Shown: positions 37,172 to 48,489 of the stretch, in pieces | Layout: every line of letters starts with the position of its first letter | Position numbering within the stretch: the first letter of the stretch is position 1 | Source: an uncultured Pelagibacteraceae bacterium | GTDB taxonomy: Bacteria; Pseudomonadota; Alphaproteobacteria; Pelagibacterales; Pelagibacteraceae | DNA length: 64,000 nucleotides | NCBI GenBank assembly: GCA_902616645.1 | Contig: CACMTO010000005.1 | Span: forward strand, 1-64,000 | Direction of reading: 5' to 3' | Position numbers and translations under genes: made by a program | The notes under the pieces: generated by a model | What the model was told of the DNA's origin: nothing | The model's input: only the letters and a program-made list of their open reading frames with translations | Databases searched by the model: none

Positions 37172-38296
37172 TTAATGAATTTTTCTTTTTGTTAAATTTA
37201 AAATTATTCCTGATAATATTGAAATACTTATTATTGAAGATCCTCCATAACTTATAAAAGGAAGTGTCATTCCTGTCGTTGGAAATAACCTTATATTAAC
37301 TCCAATATGTATCATTGCTTGTATTAAAATCAAACTTGTGCATCCTACCAGAATAAGTTTTGTCTTATCATCATCGTAAGAATAAACTTTTTTGAAAACT
37401 GAATAAATAAATATTGTGAATAAAAGTAATATTAAAATAATTGCAATAACACCAAACTCCTCAGAAATTACTGAAATTATATAGTCTGTATGCGCCTCTG
37501 GAACTCTACTCTTTAATGTTCCCTCTCCAATACCTTTTCCAAAAAATCCACCACTAGTTATAGAGTCAATTGCTTTTTCTGATTGTGCATTATGGGTACC
37601 TGTATCAGAATTAAAAAAAGACAAAATTCTATTTTTAATATACTCAAATTTTGTAATAAACTTAATCGATAAAAAAAGCGAAAAAAAAATAACAAAACTT
37701 GATATTGTCAAAAAAACTATATTTATACCTGAAATGAAAATTAAGACTGACCAACTAAAAAAAACTAATAATGTTTGTCCAATATCTGGCTGAACAGCAA
37801 GTAGCAAAGCGACTATCAAGGTGATCAAAAAAGAGAGAGTGTATTTAAAGTATATATTTTCAAACTTTTCATTACTCAATATTAAGCTTATTAAAACAAT
37901 CAAAAAAGGTTTGACTAATTCAATTGGCTGAAATCTCGGCAAAAAATATAAATCTATCCATCTCTGTGCACTATTGACCTCAATTCCAATAAATGGCACC
38001 AAAGATAATGAAATTAATGAAAACAAAAAAATTATAGGGGAAAATTTATAAAGTTTTTCCTCATTTATCGATGATAAAACAAAAATTATTATCATACCTA
38101 ATAAAACATAGGTCAAATGTTTAAAGAAAAAAGTATAATCATTTGTATCAAGCTTATCTGAAACCAATAAGGAAGTTGAGGCTAAAGAAAAGAATAGTCC
38201 GATTGCAAAAAGTAAGAAGATTAAAAAAAATATAAATTTGTCAATATTTTTCCACCAATCATAATAAAGTCTATAAATTAATTTTTTGTAATTCAT
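37172..38296 (-). CDS. ftsW: Cell division protein FtsW (SEDS family)
   Basis: SEDS motifs (VQPDIGQTLL, VPEAHTDYIISV, LFPTTGMTLPFISYGGSS); dcw position. Confidence 0.95.
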   Translation of the reverse strand: MNYKKLIYRLYYDWWKNIDKFIFFLIFLLFAIGLFFSLASTSLLVSDKLDTNDYTFFFKHLTYVLLGMIIIFVLSSINEEKLYKFSPIIFLFSLISLSLVPFIGIEVNSAQRWIDLYFLPRFQPIELVKPFLIVLISLILSNEKFENIYFKYTLSFLITLIVALLLAVQPDIGQTLLVFFSWSVLIFISGINIVFLTISSFVIFFSLFLSIKFITKFEYIKNRILSFFNSDTGTHNAQSEKAIDSITSGGFFGKGIGEGTLKSRVPEAHTDYIISVISEEFGVIAIILILLLFTIFIYSVFKKVYSYDDDKTKLILVGCTSLILIQAMIHIGVNIRLFPTTGMTLPFISYGGSSIISISILSGIILNLTKRKIH

Positions 38297-39590
38297 TTAA
38301 ATTTTTTTTTACCAATCTATTAAAATAACTACCCCTTTCTTCAAAGTTTTTAAACTCATCAAAAGAAGCAGCACAAGGGCTAAATAATATAATTTGATGT
38401 TTTTTTTTATTTATCTTAATGGTCATTAAAATTTTTTTAAAAGCTGCGTTTAAATTTTTGAAATTTTTATATTCTATTTTATTTTTTAATTTATTGTTAA
38501 AAAATTTCTTATCATTTCCAAAAACAAAGGCTTTTATGTTTTTGAAATATTTTTTTGATAAAGCAAATCTATCTTGACTCTTATGAATGCCACCAAGTAA
38601 CCAATAAATGTTGAAATGTTTTTTTAAAATACTTAAGGATGAAGAAAAACTGGTGGATTTTGAATCGTTGATAATCGTTAAATACTTGTTTTTGAAAACT
38701 ATTTGTTGCCGATACTTAAGTCCTCTGAATTTTTGAACTGAAGCAATCAATAAATTTTTTTTAAGAGATAGTTTTTTTGATAATTCTAGAATGAATGATA
38801 AATTTTCTTTATTTGCCTCTGTCGAAAAATAATCATTCTTAATATTTTTTAGAAAATTTTTTAACTTTTTACCATCAACTTTTATTACTTTACTATAAAA
38901 TTTATTTGATTTTAATTTCTTAGACACAATTGAATTATCTTCTTTTACAAACGCAAAATGACCCCTGCTTTGACTTTTGATCAGTTTAAATTTAGCTTCA
39001 GCATATTTATTCATTGTTTTATGCCTCTCAATATGATCAGGAGAAAGATTTAGTATTACAGCATATTTTGATTTAAAAATTTTGCTATATTGTAATTGAT
39101 ACGATGAAGCTTCAATAACAAAAATTGTTTTTTTTTTTACATTTTTGGCAGATAAAATCGGTTTACCAATATTTCCTACTAATTTTGCATCTAATTTTTG
39201 ATTTAGCAAAACTTCATACATGAGTTGACATGTAGTAGATTTTCCATTCGTGCCAGTTATAGTTATACAATCGTTTTTAAAAAAAGAGTAAAATACATCT
39301 AAATCAGAATAAATAATATTATAGTTTTTTTTTAAAAATCTTTTTAATTTACACTTATTGATATCGATACCTGGACTCAATATTATCTTATCAAATTTAT
39401 GACTTGAAATTTTTTTATAACTAATTAATTTTTTTTTAATATTAAAGTCTTTTAAATTTGAGGAATAATCGTCAAATAAAAAAATCTCACTCTTATTTTT
39501 TAAAAATCTGAAAGTTGATAAACCACTTTTACCTAATCCATAAATTAAAATTTTTTTATTAGAGAAGCTATTGATATTTTTAACCATCAT
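38271..39590 (-). CDS. murD: UDP-N-acetylmuramoylalanine--D-glutamate ligase
   Basis: ITGTNGKSTTCQL; EASSYQLQY; LNLSPDHIERH. Confidence 0.95.
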   Translation of the reverse strand: MMVKNINSFSNKKILIYGLGKSGLSTFRFLKNKSEIFLFDDYSSNLKDFNIKKKLISYKKISSHKFDKIILSPGIDINKCKLKRFLKKNYNIIYSDLDVFYSFFKNDCITITGTNGKSTTCQLMYEVLLNQKLDAKLVGNIGKPILSAKNVKKKTIFVIEASSYQLQYSKIFKSKYAVILNLSPDHIERHKTMNKYAEAKFKLIKSQSRGHFAFVKEDNSIVSKKLKSNKFYSKVIKVDGKKLKNFLKNIKNDYFSTEANKENLSFILELSKKLSLKKNLLIASVQKFRGLKYRQQIVFKNKYLTIINDSKSTSFSSSLSILKKHFNIYWLLGGIHKSQDRFALSKKYFKNIKAFVFGNDKKFFNNKLKNKIEYKNFKNLNAAFKKILMTIKINKKKHQIILFSPCAASFDEFKNFEERGSYFNRLVKKNLNELQKINL

Positions 39591-40672
39591 CTCAATTTAA
39601 GTGTAGCCAAACCAATCATAGCCAAAATAATAGAAATAATCCAAAACCTTATAACGACAGTGGATTCTTGCCACCCTTTTTTCTCGAAATGGTGGTGAAT
39701 TGGGGCCATTTTAAATATTCTTTTACCAGTTAATTTAAAGGAAATTACTTGAACCACTACTGATAAGGCTTCTAAAACAAATAAACCTCCAGTAATAGCT
39801 AAAACTATTTCATGTTTTGTAATTATTCCAACAGCACCTAAAGACCCACCTAATGATAGAGATCCAGTATCTCCCATAAAAATTTTTGCAGGCGGTGCAT
39901 TAAACCAAAGAAAACCTAAACAAGCACCAATAATTGATCCACAAAAAATAGATATTTCTCCAGTTCCTTTAATATATAAAATTTGAAGATATTCAGAAAA
40001 AACTATATTACCAGTGACATAACTTATAAATGCAAAACAAGCTGCAACCAAAATAACTGGAACAGTAGCCAAACCATCTAGTCCATCTGTCAAATTTACT
40101 GCGTTAGATGATCCAACGATCACAAAAATTGAAAATGGTATAAAGAACCATCCTAAATTGATCAATAAATTTTTAAAAAAAGGAAAATAAAGATTTTTAA
40201 ATTCAGCATAATCTATGTAGTAAGACAAATAAATTAACCCAATTAAAGCCAAAAAAATCTGCATACCAATTTTTAATTTAAATGAAATCCCAGATGAATT
40301 TGAATTTTTTATTTTTTTATAGTCATCGTAAGCTCCTAGTAATCCGAATGAGGTAACAATATATAAACAAAATAAAATATAGATGTTCGTTAAGTCAGCC
40401 CAAAGAAGAACGGAAACGATTAAACCAATTAAAATAATAACTCCACCCATAGTTGGTGTACCTATCTTTTTGACAATGTGGTCAGTAGGTCCATCTTCTC
40501 TAATTGGGTTAAAAATTTTCCTATTTGAAAATAATTTAATAAATGATCCTCCAATTAAAAGAACAATCGTAAGTGAGGTGAAAAAGGCTAATCCTGTTCT
40601 AAAAGTTATATATTTAAAAACATTTAAAAATGTTAATGTATCTACGTAATTAAGTAAAAATTCATACAGCAT
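39587..40672 (-). CDS. mraY: Phospho-N-acetylmuramoyl-pentapeptide transferase
   Basis: GTPTMGGVIIL; NLTDGLDGLA; MAPIHHHFEKKGW. Confidence 0.97.
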   Translation of the reverse strand: MLYEFLLNYVDTLTFLNVFKYITFRTGLAFFTSLTIVLLIGGSFIKLFSNRKIFNPIREDGPTDHIVKKIGTPTMGGVIILIGLIVSVLLWADLTNIYILFCLYIVTSFGLLGAYDDYKKIKNSNSSGISFKLKIGMQIFLALIGLIYLSYYIDYAEFKNLYFPFFKNLLINLGWFFIPFSIFVIVGSSNAVNLTDGLDGLATVPVILVAACFAFISYVTGNIVFSEYLQILYIKGTGEISIFCGSIIGACLGFLWFNAPPAKIFMGDTGSLSLGGSLGAVGIITKHEIVLAITGGLFVLEALSVVVQVISFKLTGKRIFKMAPIHHHFEKKGWQESTVVIRFWIISIILAMIGLATLKLR

Positions 40673-43508
40673 GTGAACTTCTTTGTTTTAAATTTGACGT
40701 TAAGTAATTAAGTCCTGTTGAATTTGATCCCTTAATCATTAAATAATCATTATTATTTAGATTATCATTAATTAATTTCTTGATATCTAATTTTTTTAAT
40801 ATCTTGGCTTTTTTATTTGATTTTAAGCCTTTAAAAGTCTCTTTAATATATTTTCCTATAACATACACTTTATTGATATTAGTTTTATTTACAATCTTGC
40901 TCATAAGTTTATGTTGTTTATAAGAATGTTTACCTAACTCGAGCATATCTCCTAAAACTAAATATTTTTTAGAATTTCTCGACTCGATATTATCATAGTT
41001 CTCTATTGCAGTTTGAAGTGATAAAGGATTTGAATTATAAGTTTCATCTACTAAGAAGATATTTTTATTTTTAATTTTAATTTTCGATATGTCTCCTCTC
41101 CCACTTGGAATTTTAATATTAAGAAAAATGTTTTTTTTTAATTTTTTTAAATTTATATAAGAATAAATAGATGCTAAGGTCGCAGTTATATTATATAAAT
41201 TACTTTTATTTTTATTTCTTGAATAAAAAGACACAGAGATATTATTAACATTAAAAAATAACTCATATATATTTTTTTTTTTTTTAATTTTGGTAAGTTT
41301 TACCATTGAGGACTTGTTTTTGACTCCAAAAGATATGATTTTTAATTTTTTTTTTATTGCGATTTTTTTATGATAATCATAAAAATTATCATCTTTATTT
41401 AAAACAATTATCCCACCGTATTTAATATTTTCCATTATTTCAGCTTTCGCATCTGCAATTTGCTTTATATTCTTAAAGTTTTTTGAATGAGCATAACTAA
41501 CATTTGTTATTACGCCTAGATCTGGCCTAATCATTTTAGTTAAGTTACTAATTTCACCTTTTTTATCCATGCCAACCTCAAAAATACCAAAATCATCATT
41601 TTGCTTTAGATTGAATAAACTAACTGGCACACCATATTTATTATTAAAAGATTTTGGAGAGAAAGAAGCATTTGATATTTTTCCTAAAGTTTGTCCAACC
41701 ATCTCTTTTAATGATGTTTTTCCACAGCTGCCTGTGATTGAGATTATTTTTGCATTAATATTTTCCCTGAAAATTGAGGCACATTTACTTAAAAATTCTA
41801 GAGAATTATCAACTTTTATTTGTTTTGATAATGAGGATTTTTTATCGAACCGATTTACAATTGTTAAGCTAGAATTTTTTTTAAGAGCTTCTTTAATAAA
41901 TTTATTACCATCGTTTTTTTTTCCTTTAATTGCAAAAAAAACATCATTCTTTTTTAATGTTTTTGAATTGATTGAAATATTATTAATAACTAATTTAGTT
42001 GATATTTTAGACTTTGATTGTTCTTTAATAATATTTAACTTCAGGTCACTTGATAAATTCTTATTTTTTAACTTTATAGATTTTAAAATTACATCTTTAT
42101 CAGAAAAGAATAATTTTCTTTTATCATATTCTTGAATTTTCTCATGACCTTTTCCAGCTACTAAAAGAATATCTCCTGTATTTAAATCTTTGATTGCTTC
42201 GTTGATAGCTTTTTTTCTATTTGCAAATTCAAAAGTTTTGGCTTTTTTGAAACCTCTTTTAATATCACTTCTTATTTTTTGAGGGTTTTCACTTCTTGGA
42301 TTATCATCGGTCAAATAAATTTTATCAGAGTAGATTTCAGCTATTCTTCCCATAATAGATCTTTTTTTAAAATCTCTATCTCCACCACAACCAAAAACTA
42401 AACTAATTTTTTTTTGGGGAAATTGTTGTTTCAGACTCATTAAAGACAACTGTAAAGCTTTTGGTGTATGAGCATAATCTAAAACTACCATACTTTTATT
42501 TTTAATTTTTCCTATCTTTTCTAAACGTCCTTCCGTCGATTTTATTTTGTTAAGGACACCAATTATTTTATGAAATTTTATTCCACTTTTGTAAGCGGCT
42601 ATCATTGCCATTAATAAATTATTTATTTGTATCTTGCCAATTAAATTTACTTCAACAAAGTATATTTTATTATTAAACTTAATTTCAAGATGTTGTTTTT
42701 CATTTACAAATTTATGAGAAATTAAATTAATATTTCTGTCATCATTTATAAGATTAAGATAAATCTTTTTTTTAGTTGCAATATTTTCTATTATTTTTTT
42801 TTGGGGTATTTTTAAATCTGTAATTATTTCTCCCCTTTTTTTTACTAAATTTTTAAATAAATATAACTTCGACTCTAAGTAATTACTCATATTTTTATGA
42901 TAATCCAAATGGTCATGGGATAAGTTAGTAAAAATTCCGATATCAAAAGAAAGTCCGTCAAGTCTGTTCTGTTTTAAACCATGACTAGATGCCTCTAATA
43001 TAATATTATCGATTTTTCTTTTTTTTAAATTTTTTAATATAGAACTTAATTGAATCGGATCTAAAGTTGTATTATTCAAATTTTTTTTATTATTCTTAGT
43101 TCTAATTCCAATTGTACCGATAGATGCAACTTTCTTAAAATTTAAATCTAGTATTTGATAATAAAAATCTGCTACAGACGATTTTCCATTAGTTCCTGTG
43201 ACTGCAATTAATTTTTTTGGTTTTTTTTCTAAAATTTTGTAAGAAATCTCAGCTAACAATTTTCTTACGTTTTTAAAATTCAAAAAAACAACGTCTTTAT
43301 ATTTACTAAATGTTTTTTTTTCTGAAACTATTATTGTTGCACCATTCTTAATAGCAACATCAATATATTTATTTCCATCAAACTTATTCCCTTTGATAGC
43401 AAAAAAAATATTTCTTTTTGAAATCTTAGAACTATCAAAAGAGATACCTGAGAATGAAAGTTCTTTATATTTTTTATCTAAATTAGGAATATAATCTTTG
43501 AGTAACAT
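40662..43508 (-). CDS. murEF: MurE-MurF fusion protein (UDP-MurNAc-tripeptide synthetase plus UDP-MurNAc-pentapeptide synthetase)
   Basis: One 948-aa ORF with two Mur ligase modules: MurE (AVTGTNGKSSVADF, HDHLDYHKNMSNYLESK, DDNPRSENP) then MurF (SITGSCGKTSLKEM, DETYNSNPLSLQTAIENY, LGDMLELG). Confidence 0.93.
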   Translation of the reverse strand: MLLKDYIPNLDKKYKELSFSGISFDSSKISKRNIFFAIKGNKFDGNKYIDVAIKNGATIIVSEKKTFSKYKDVVFLNFKNVRKLLAEISYKILEKKPKKLIAVTGTNGKSSVADFYYQILDLNFKKVASIGTIGIRTKNNKKNLNNTTLDPIQLSSILKNLKKRKIDNIILEASSHGLKQNRLDGLSFDIGIFTNLSHDHLDYHKNMSNYLESKLYLFKNLVKKRGEIITDLKIPQKKIIENIATKKKIYLNLINDDRNINLISHKFVNEKQHLEIKFNNKIYFVEVNLIGKIQINNLLMAMIAAYKSGIKFHKIIGVLNKIKSTEGRLEKIGKIKNKSMVVLDYAHTPKALQLSLMSLKQQFPQKKISLVFGCGGDRDFKKRSIMGRIAEIYSDKIYLTDDNPRSENPQKIRSDIKRGFKKAKTFEFANRKKAINEAIKDLNTGDILLVAGKGHEKIQEYDKRKLFFSDKDVILKSIKLKNKNLSSDLKLNIIKEQSKSKISTKLVINNISINSKTLKKNDVFFAIKGKKNDGNKFIKEALKKNSSLTIVNRFDKKSSLSKQIKVDNSLEFLSKCASIFRENINAKIISITGSCGKTSLKEMVGQTLGKISNASFSPKSFNNKYGVPVSLFNLKQNDDFGIFEVGMDKKGEISNLTKMIRPDLGVITNVSYAHSKNFKNIKQIADAKAEIMENIKYGGIIVLNKDDNFYDYHKKIAIKKKLKIISFGVKNKSSMVKLTKIKKKKNIYELFFNVNNISVSFYSRNKNKSNLYNITATLASIYSYINLKKLKKNIFLNIKIPSGRGDISKIKIKNKNIFLVDETYNSNPLSLQTAIENYDNIESRNSKKYLVLGDMLELGKHSYKQHKLMSKIVNKTNINKVYVIGKYIKETFKGLKSNKKAKILKKLDIKKLINDNLNNNDYLMIKGSNSTGLNYLTSNLKQRSSHAV

Positions 43509-43511
43509 AGA

Positions 43512-45200
43512 TTATTTAACCTCACCATATTTTGTGGCTAAAATGGGCCCAATTTTTTCAATTATTTGGCCAACAACCTCCACTGAAGTCCAGCCTGCAG
43601 TATTATACGGGGTTCCCTTATATCTTATATTTGATCCATCTCTATAATGATAAATATAATCCTTACTAATTTGAGGTTCATCAAGCATTAGTGCCAAAAC
43701 AAATTTTGGTTTAGAGGTCGGAAATATTGATATGAATGAATTAATCTTTTTTCTAGAATAACCTCCTTTCCCGCTTTTTTGTGCAGTCCCTGTTTTTCCT
43801 CCAACTTCATAACCATTAACATTTGCTAAAGAAGCTGTGCCCTCTTCTGTTGAAACAATTTTTCTTAATATAGGTAAAATTTTTTGTGAAACCTCTTTCT
43901 TTAGAATTTGATCATTTTTATCTATTTTTTTTTTTTTAATTAGTTTTGGTTTAATTTCATATCCTCCATTAACTATTATTGAATATGCTTTTGCTAATTG
44001 AAGTAATGTGGTTGTAATACCATGACCAAATGAAGCTGTGGCTAAAGGACATTTGCCCCAGATAAATTCTATTGGTTTTCCAACCTCATTAATATCAAAG
44101 GTTATTTTATCAAGAACACCAATCTTTGATAAAAACAATTTAAATTTATCTTCCCCTAATTTTTGGGCTACCCTAACAGAGCCAATATTACCCGATCTGA
44201 TTAATATTTGTTCAGCCGTCAAAGTTGATGGCATTTCATTATCATATTCCCTGATTGGGAAACCAGCACAATTTAAAGATTTCGGTAAATTAATAAACTT
44301 GGTCTCTGGCTCTAAAATATTTTCCTCAAAAGCAGCTGCAAATGTAAAAGTTTTAAATATTGACCCAAATTCATAAATTCCTTTTGTAGCTCTATTTATA
44401 TAATTAACATCTGCGATTGTTTTTCTTTCATTGGGATTAAAATCTGGAAGTGAAACTAAAGAATAAATTTCACCATTATTAACATTCATCAAGATAGCAG
44501 CACTACCTTTTGTATTAAAGATTTTATTAAATTTAATTAATTCGTTTCTAATCAAGAATTGAATGTCTTTATCAACAGTCAGTTGAACAGGTTTTTTTGA
44601 TTTTTTTAAATCTTTATCTTGTGATTTTTCTAAGCCAGAAATACCATTATTGTTATCATCAATTTGACCTAAAATATGACTAAATAAGTTTTTTTGAGGA
44701 TACATTCTTATTAATTTTTCCTCTGGTTGAATAGATTTATCTCCTAATTGCATCAACTTCTCATAGTTTTCCTCTGAAATTTTTTTTTCTAAATAAAAAA
44801 ATTTTTTCTTTTTTAAATTTTCACTAATAGTCTCAAAATTTTTATTAGGAAAAATATATTTTAAATTTAAAATTAATTTTCTCTGATCTATTACCTTTTT
44901 AGTACTAATCCCCACATCGATTGAACTAACTGTTTTTACGAGATAATTACCATTTCTATCAGTAATATCTGCTCTATAAAGGGCATTTAATGGTTGTTTT
45001 GAATTGTCTGTTTCTAGATTTTGAATATTTCTAGATCCTAAGTGGATAAGGTGAATTGTGTAAATAATAAAAATAATAAAAAAAATAAAGAAAATAAATG
45101 AAACTCTATTGAATGAAATTTTCAATTTTGATTTACTTTTTTTATATGAAAAATTACTCTGTTGATCTTCTAAAATAATTCTTGAATTTTTATTATTCAT
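43512..45200 (-). CDS. ftsI: Penicillin-binding protein 3 (FtsI)
   Basis: Transpeptidase motifs (GSIFKTFTFAAAFEE, RSGNIGSVRVA, GGKTGTAQK); between ftsL and murE. Confidence 0.95.
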   Translation of the reverse strand: MNNKNSRIILEDQQSNFSYKKSKSKLKISFNRVSFIFFIFFIIFIIYTIHLIHLGSRNIQNLETDNSKQPLNALYRADITDRNGNYLVKTVSSIDVGISTKKVIDQRKLILNLKYIFPNKNFETISENLKKKKFFYLEKKISEENYEKLMQLGDKSIQPEEKLIRMYPQKNLFSHILGQIDDNNNGISGLEKSQDKDLKKSKKPVQLTVDKDIQFLIRNELIKFNKIFNTKGSAAILMNVNNGEIYSLVSLPDFNPNERKTIADVNYINRATKGIYEFGSIFKTFTFAAAFEENILEPETKFINLPKSLNCAGFPIREYDNEMPSTLTAEQILIRSGNIGSVRVAQKLGEDKFKLFLSKIGVLDKITFDINEVGKPIEFIWGKCPLATASFGHGITTTLLQLAKAYSIIVNGGYEIKPKLIKKKKIDKNDQILKKEVSQKILPILRKIVSTEEGTASLANVNGYEVGGKTGTAQKSGKGGYSRKKINSFISIFPTSKPKFVLALMLDEPQISKDYIYHYRDGSNIRYKGTPYNTAGWTSVEVVGQIIEKIGPILATKYGEVK

Positions 45201-45498
45201 TAATTAATTCTAAGTTTTTAATTTCTATTTCACCTAAATTTTCATATATTATTTTAATTTCCTGAATATTTTTTTTTATTAATTGATCGTCGAAATATAA
45301 ATTTTGAAACTCCAATAATTTTTCTGCAGAGCTAAGAAATTCATGTTCTAATTTGATTTTACCTAGGTCCTTTTTAAGAATTCTAATATTTTCTTTTTTA
45401 ACAAAAATTTCATCATCTATTCTTTTTGTAGAGTTTTTAATTATTACGGTAAATAATATCAAAAAAATAATTAAAAATGAGGTTAATAATTTTTTCAT
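45193..45498 (-). CDS. ftsL: FtsL-like cell division protein
   Basis: 101-aa bitopic protein with coiled-coil between rsmH and ftsI. Confidence 0.75.
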   Translation of the reverse strand: MKKLLTSFLIIFLILFTVIIKNSTKRIDDEIFVKKENIRILKKDLGKIKLEHEFLSSAEKLLEFQNLYFDDQLIKKNIQEIKIIYENLGEIEIKNLELINE

Positions 45499-46505
45499 AT
45501 TTTATTTCCAATATTTTCAATCTCTATTAGATTATTAAACTTTTTAAGAACATCTGTTTCAAAATCAAAAAAATCTTTCTTTTTAATTACATACCTTAAT
45601 TTTGCTGATCTAGAAGACAAATTTTTGCTTAGCTCAATTGAAGTTGGTACTTTTGGTTTTTTCTCAATTAATTTAAATAATTTTTCAGGTTGAACTGTTA
45701 AGGGTTGATATCGTGATATACTTTTATTCTCTGATAAACTTGAAAAAAAATATTTAACAATCTTATCCTCCAACGAATGAAAGGTAACAACTGCTAAAAC
45801 TCCGTCTTTTTTTAAAACTTTTGATGCAGAAGTTAATCCATAAATTAATTCACTAATTTCTTTATTTACAAAAATTCTTAAAGCTTGAAAAATTTTTGTT
45901 GCACTATGGGTTCTAAAATTTTTTTTTTTTTTGGTTTTTTCTATAATTCTTACTAATGATTGAGTATCAATTTCTTTTTTTTGCCTTTCTCTTACTATAT
46001 TAACTGCAATTTTTTTTGAGTCTTTTTCATCACCAAAAAATTTGAATATAATTTCTAATTCTTTAGCGCTTAACTTATTAATCACATCTTTTGCTGAATA
46101 ATCATTAATACCCATTCTCATATTCAGATCTCCAAAAGAATTAAATGATAAACCTTTTTTTGGATCTTTAATTTGTTTATATGAAAATCCTAAATCAAAA
46201 ACAATGCCTCTTATATTTTCTTTTTTTAATTTAAGATTTTCTAGTTGGCTAAATTTAAGATTCTTAAATAAGAATCTGCTTTCGAACTTTTTTAATATCT
46301 TATCTGCCTCTTTTTTAGACTCTATGTCCCTATCTAATCCGATTACTTTTGTATTTTTGAAGTTTAATATTTCTTTTGTGTATCCGCCCTGACCAAATGT
46401 GCAGTCAATAAATGTGCCACCATGTTGAGGGGTTAATATACTAATTACTTCATTTAGTAGTACCGGATAATGTTTTGAAGTTTCCGATACCATGGTGGCT
46501 TCCAT
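45495..46505 (-). CDS. rsmH: 16S rRNA (cytosine(1402)-N(4))-methyltransferase
   Basis: [39 protein letters not shown]. Confidence 0.96.
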   Translation of the reverse strand: MEATMVSETSKHYPVLLNEVISILTPQHGGTFIDCTFGQGGYTKEILNFKNTKVIGLDRDIESKKEADKILKKFESRFLFKNLKFSQLENLKLKKENIRGIVFDLGFSYKQIKDPKKGLSFNSFGDLNMRMGINDYSAKDVINKLSAKELEIIFKFFGDEKDSKKIAVNIVRERQKKEIDTQSLVRIIEKTKKKKNFRTHSATKIFQALRIFVNKEISELIYGLTSASKVLKKDGVLAVVTFHSLEDKIVKYFFSSLSENKSISRYQPLTVQPEKLFKLIEKKPKVPTSIELSKNLSSRSAKLRYVIKKKDFFDFETDVLKKFNNLIEIENIGNKI

Positions 46506-46523
46506 TTATTTTCTTGAAGAACA

Positions 46524-47990
46524 TTAATTTTTTTGTCTTCTTAAAAATGCAGGTATCTCTAGATCATCCTCTTCATTATTTTCAACATTTGATGATTCTA
46601 ATAAACTCTCTGAGCTAGCCTCGTGATTGTCTGCACTAAATAAGTCTGGCTCGTCAGTATCTACACCAAATTCTTTCAGATCATTGGATGGAGCTTCATC
46701 TTTATCTAAAGATTTAATAGCTTCTTGAGAAAATGATTGCTCATTCTCATTTGATGTGTCATGAACTATATTCTCTGCTTCTTGATTTCTCAAAAGCTCT
46801 TCATGATATTGATTATTTAAATCATCTACTGTCTCGTTACCGATATTTTCTGAAATAACCTCATTTTCAAGTTTTAATGCATTAGCACCATGTGAAATTG
46901 GGTTTGTACTTGCATTAGAAAAACTAAAAGAAGCAGTTCCGTTGCTTGTAGTAAAATCAGAATATCCAGGATTACGGTTTTGAATTCTATGAACCATATT
47001 AATTACTGATTTAGTCTCAGGTTGTTGACCATCTAAAGACGTTGCCACTATTGAAACTCTAATTTTACCATCGAGTGAAGTATCTGTAATTGCTCCAATT
47101 ATAACTTCAGCGTCAGCCTCTACTTCAGATCTTATTTTATGTACTACTTCATCAACTTCGAATAATTTAAGATCTTTTCCCCCCGTGATATTTACTAATA
47201 ATCCCTTCGCTCCTTTTAATGAATAATCATCAATTAGAGGATTGCTAATAGCCATATCTGTTGCTTTCATAGCTCTACCATCCCCTTCTGCTTCTCCAGT
47301 TCCCATCATCGCCTTACCCATTGATGCCATAACAGTCTCAACATCAGCAAAATCTAAATTAATAATTCCTGGTCTTACCATTAAATCAGTTACACTTTGA
47401 ACTCCGTGCATTAAAACATTATTTGAAAGCTGAAAAGACTCTTCAAAAGTTGTTTGTTCATTTGCAATCTTAAATAGATTTTGATTAGGGATTACAATTA
47501 TTGTATCAACATGTTTTCTCAACTCTTCTAATCCAATTTGTGCTCTTTTCATTCTTCCTGGACCTTCATACAGAAAAGGAAGAGTTACAACTCCTACAGT
47601 CAAAATATTTAATTCTTTTGCTGCTCTAGCAATTACATGTGCTGCACCAGTTCCTGTTCCACCTCCCATTCCAGCAGCTATAAAAACCATGTTTGCACCT
47701 TGTAAAATATTAATAATATCATTTAGAGACTCATCAGCAGCAGCTTGGCCTATATCAAGTTTTGCTCCAGCCCCTAATCCTTTTGTTAAATTTAATCCAA
47801 TTTGAACTTTTGATTTTGCCTTACTATGTTTCAAATCTTGGGCGTCAGTATTAACAGCTATGAATTCTACCCCCTCCATTCCATTATCAATCATTTCATT
47901 AATAGCATTTCCTCCCGCACCACCAACTCCCATTACTAGAAGTCGTGGCTTCAATTCCTTGATCTCTGGTGCTTTAAAATTAATAGTCAT
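46524..47990 (-). CDS. ftsZ: Cell division GTPase FtsZ
   Basis: [28 protein letters not shown]; conserved C-terminal peptide [11 protein letters not shown]. Confidence 0.98.
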   Translation of the reverse strand: MTINFKAPEIKELKPRLLVMGVGGAGGNAINEMIDNGMEGVEFIAVNTDAQDLKHSKAKSKVQIGLNLTKGLGAGAKLDIGQAAADESLNDIINILQGANMVFIAAGMGGGTGTGAAHVIARAAKELNILTVGVVTLPFLYEGPGRMKRAQIGLEELRKHVDTIIVIPNQNLFKIANEQTTFEESFQLSNNVLMHGVQSVTDLMVRPGIINLDFADVETVMASMGKAMMGTGEAEGDGRAMKATDMAISNPLIDDYSLKGAKGLLVNITGGKDLKLFEVDEVVHKIRSEVEADAEVIIGAITDTSLDGKIRVSIVATSLDGQQPETKSVINMVHRIQNRNPGYSDFTTSNGTASFSFSNASTNPISHGANALKLENEVISENIGNETVDDLNNQYHEELLRNQEAENIVHDTSNENEQSFSQEAIKSLDKDEAPSNDLKEFGVDTDEPDLFSADNHEASSESLLESSNVENNEEDDLEIPAFLRRQKN

Positions 47991-48005
47991 TTTTTATCCC
48001 CCTCA

Positions 48006-48461
48006 TTATTTATTTAATTGACTTTCCCATTTAAGACTTGCACGATTCAAATTGGCTTTTTTTCTTGCTATGGCCTTAAATTTTTCAAAGATAGTTGGTT
48101 CCCAGATTTGGAATGTTTTTCCTTGTCCAACAAATAAAATTTTGTTTCTTACTTTTGAATGTTTTAACAATTTAGGTGTAAGTGAAATTCTGCCTTCGCT
48201 ATCAAATTGTAAGTTTATACTCTCAGATAATATTGATGTTGCGAAATAATCTCTTTTTTCCTCAAAAGGGCTTAAAGAATCTATGGTGTTTGAAATTTTT
48301 TCTATCCTATCTTGTGGCCAGGCTTCAAGAGATGGATTATTGAAAGAAGGGTAACATATAAACCCATTATATCCTAAATTTGAAAGATATGATCTAAAAC
48401 TAGCTGGCACAGACACCCTCCCTTTTTTGTCTAGTTTGTTTTCGTAGGTTGATAAAAACAT
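48006..48461 (-). CDS. mraZ: Transcriptional regulator MraZ
   Basis: Two AbrB-like MraZ repeats (NKLDKKGRVSVPASFRSYL; FDSEGRISLTPKLLKHS). Confidence 0.95.
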   Translation of the reverse strand: MFLSTYENKLDKKGRVSVPASFRSYLSNLGYNGFICYPSFNNPSLEAWPQDRIEKISNTIDSLSPFEEKRDYFATSILSESINLQFDSEGRISLTPKLLKHSKVRNKILFVGQGKTFQIWEPTIFEKFKAIARKKANLNRASLKWESQLNK

Positions 48462-48489
48462 AAACCATAATTTCCTAAATTCCCTTATT

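Noticed and set aside
41569-42135. 188-aa plus-strand ORF
   Set aside because: Lies wholly antisense to the MurF half of murEF; low-complexity Phe/Leu-rich translation typical of antisense frames in AT-rich genes
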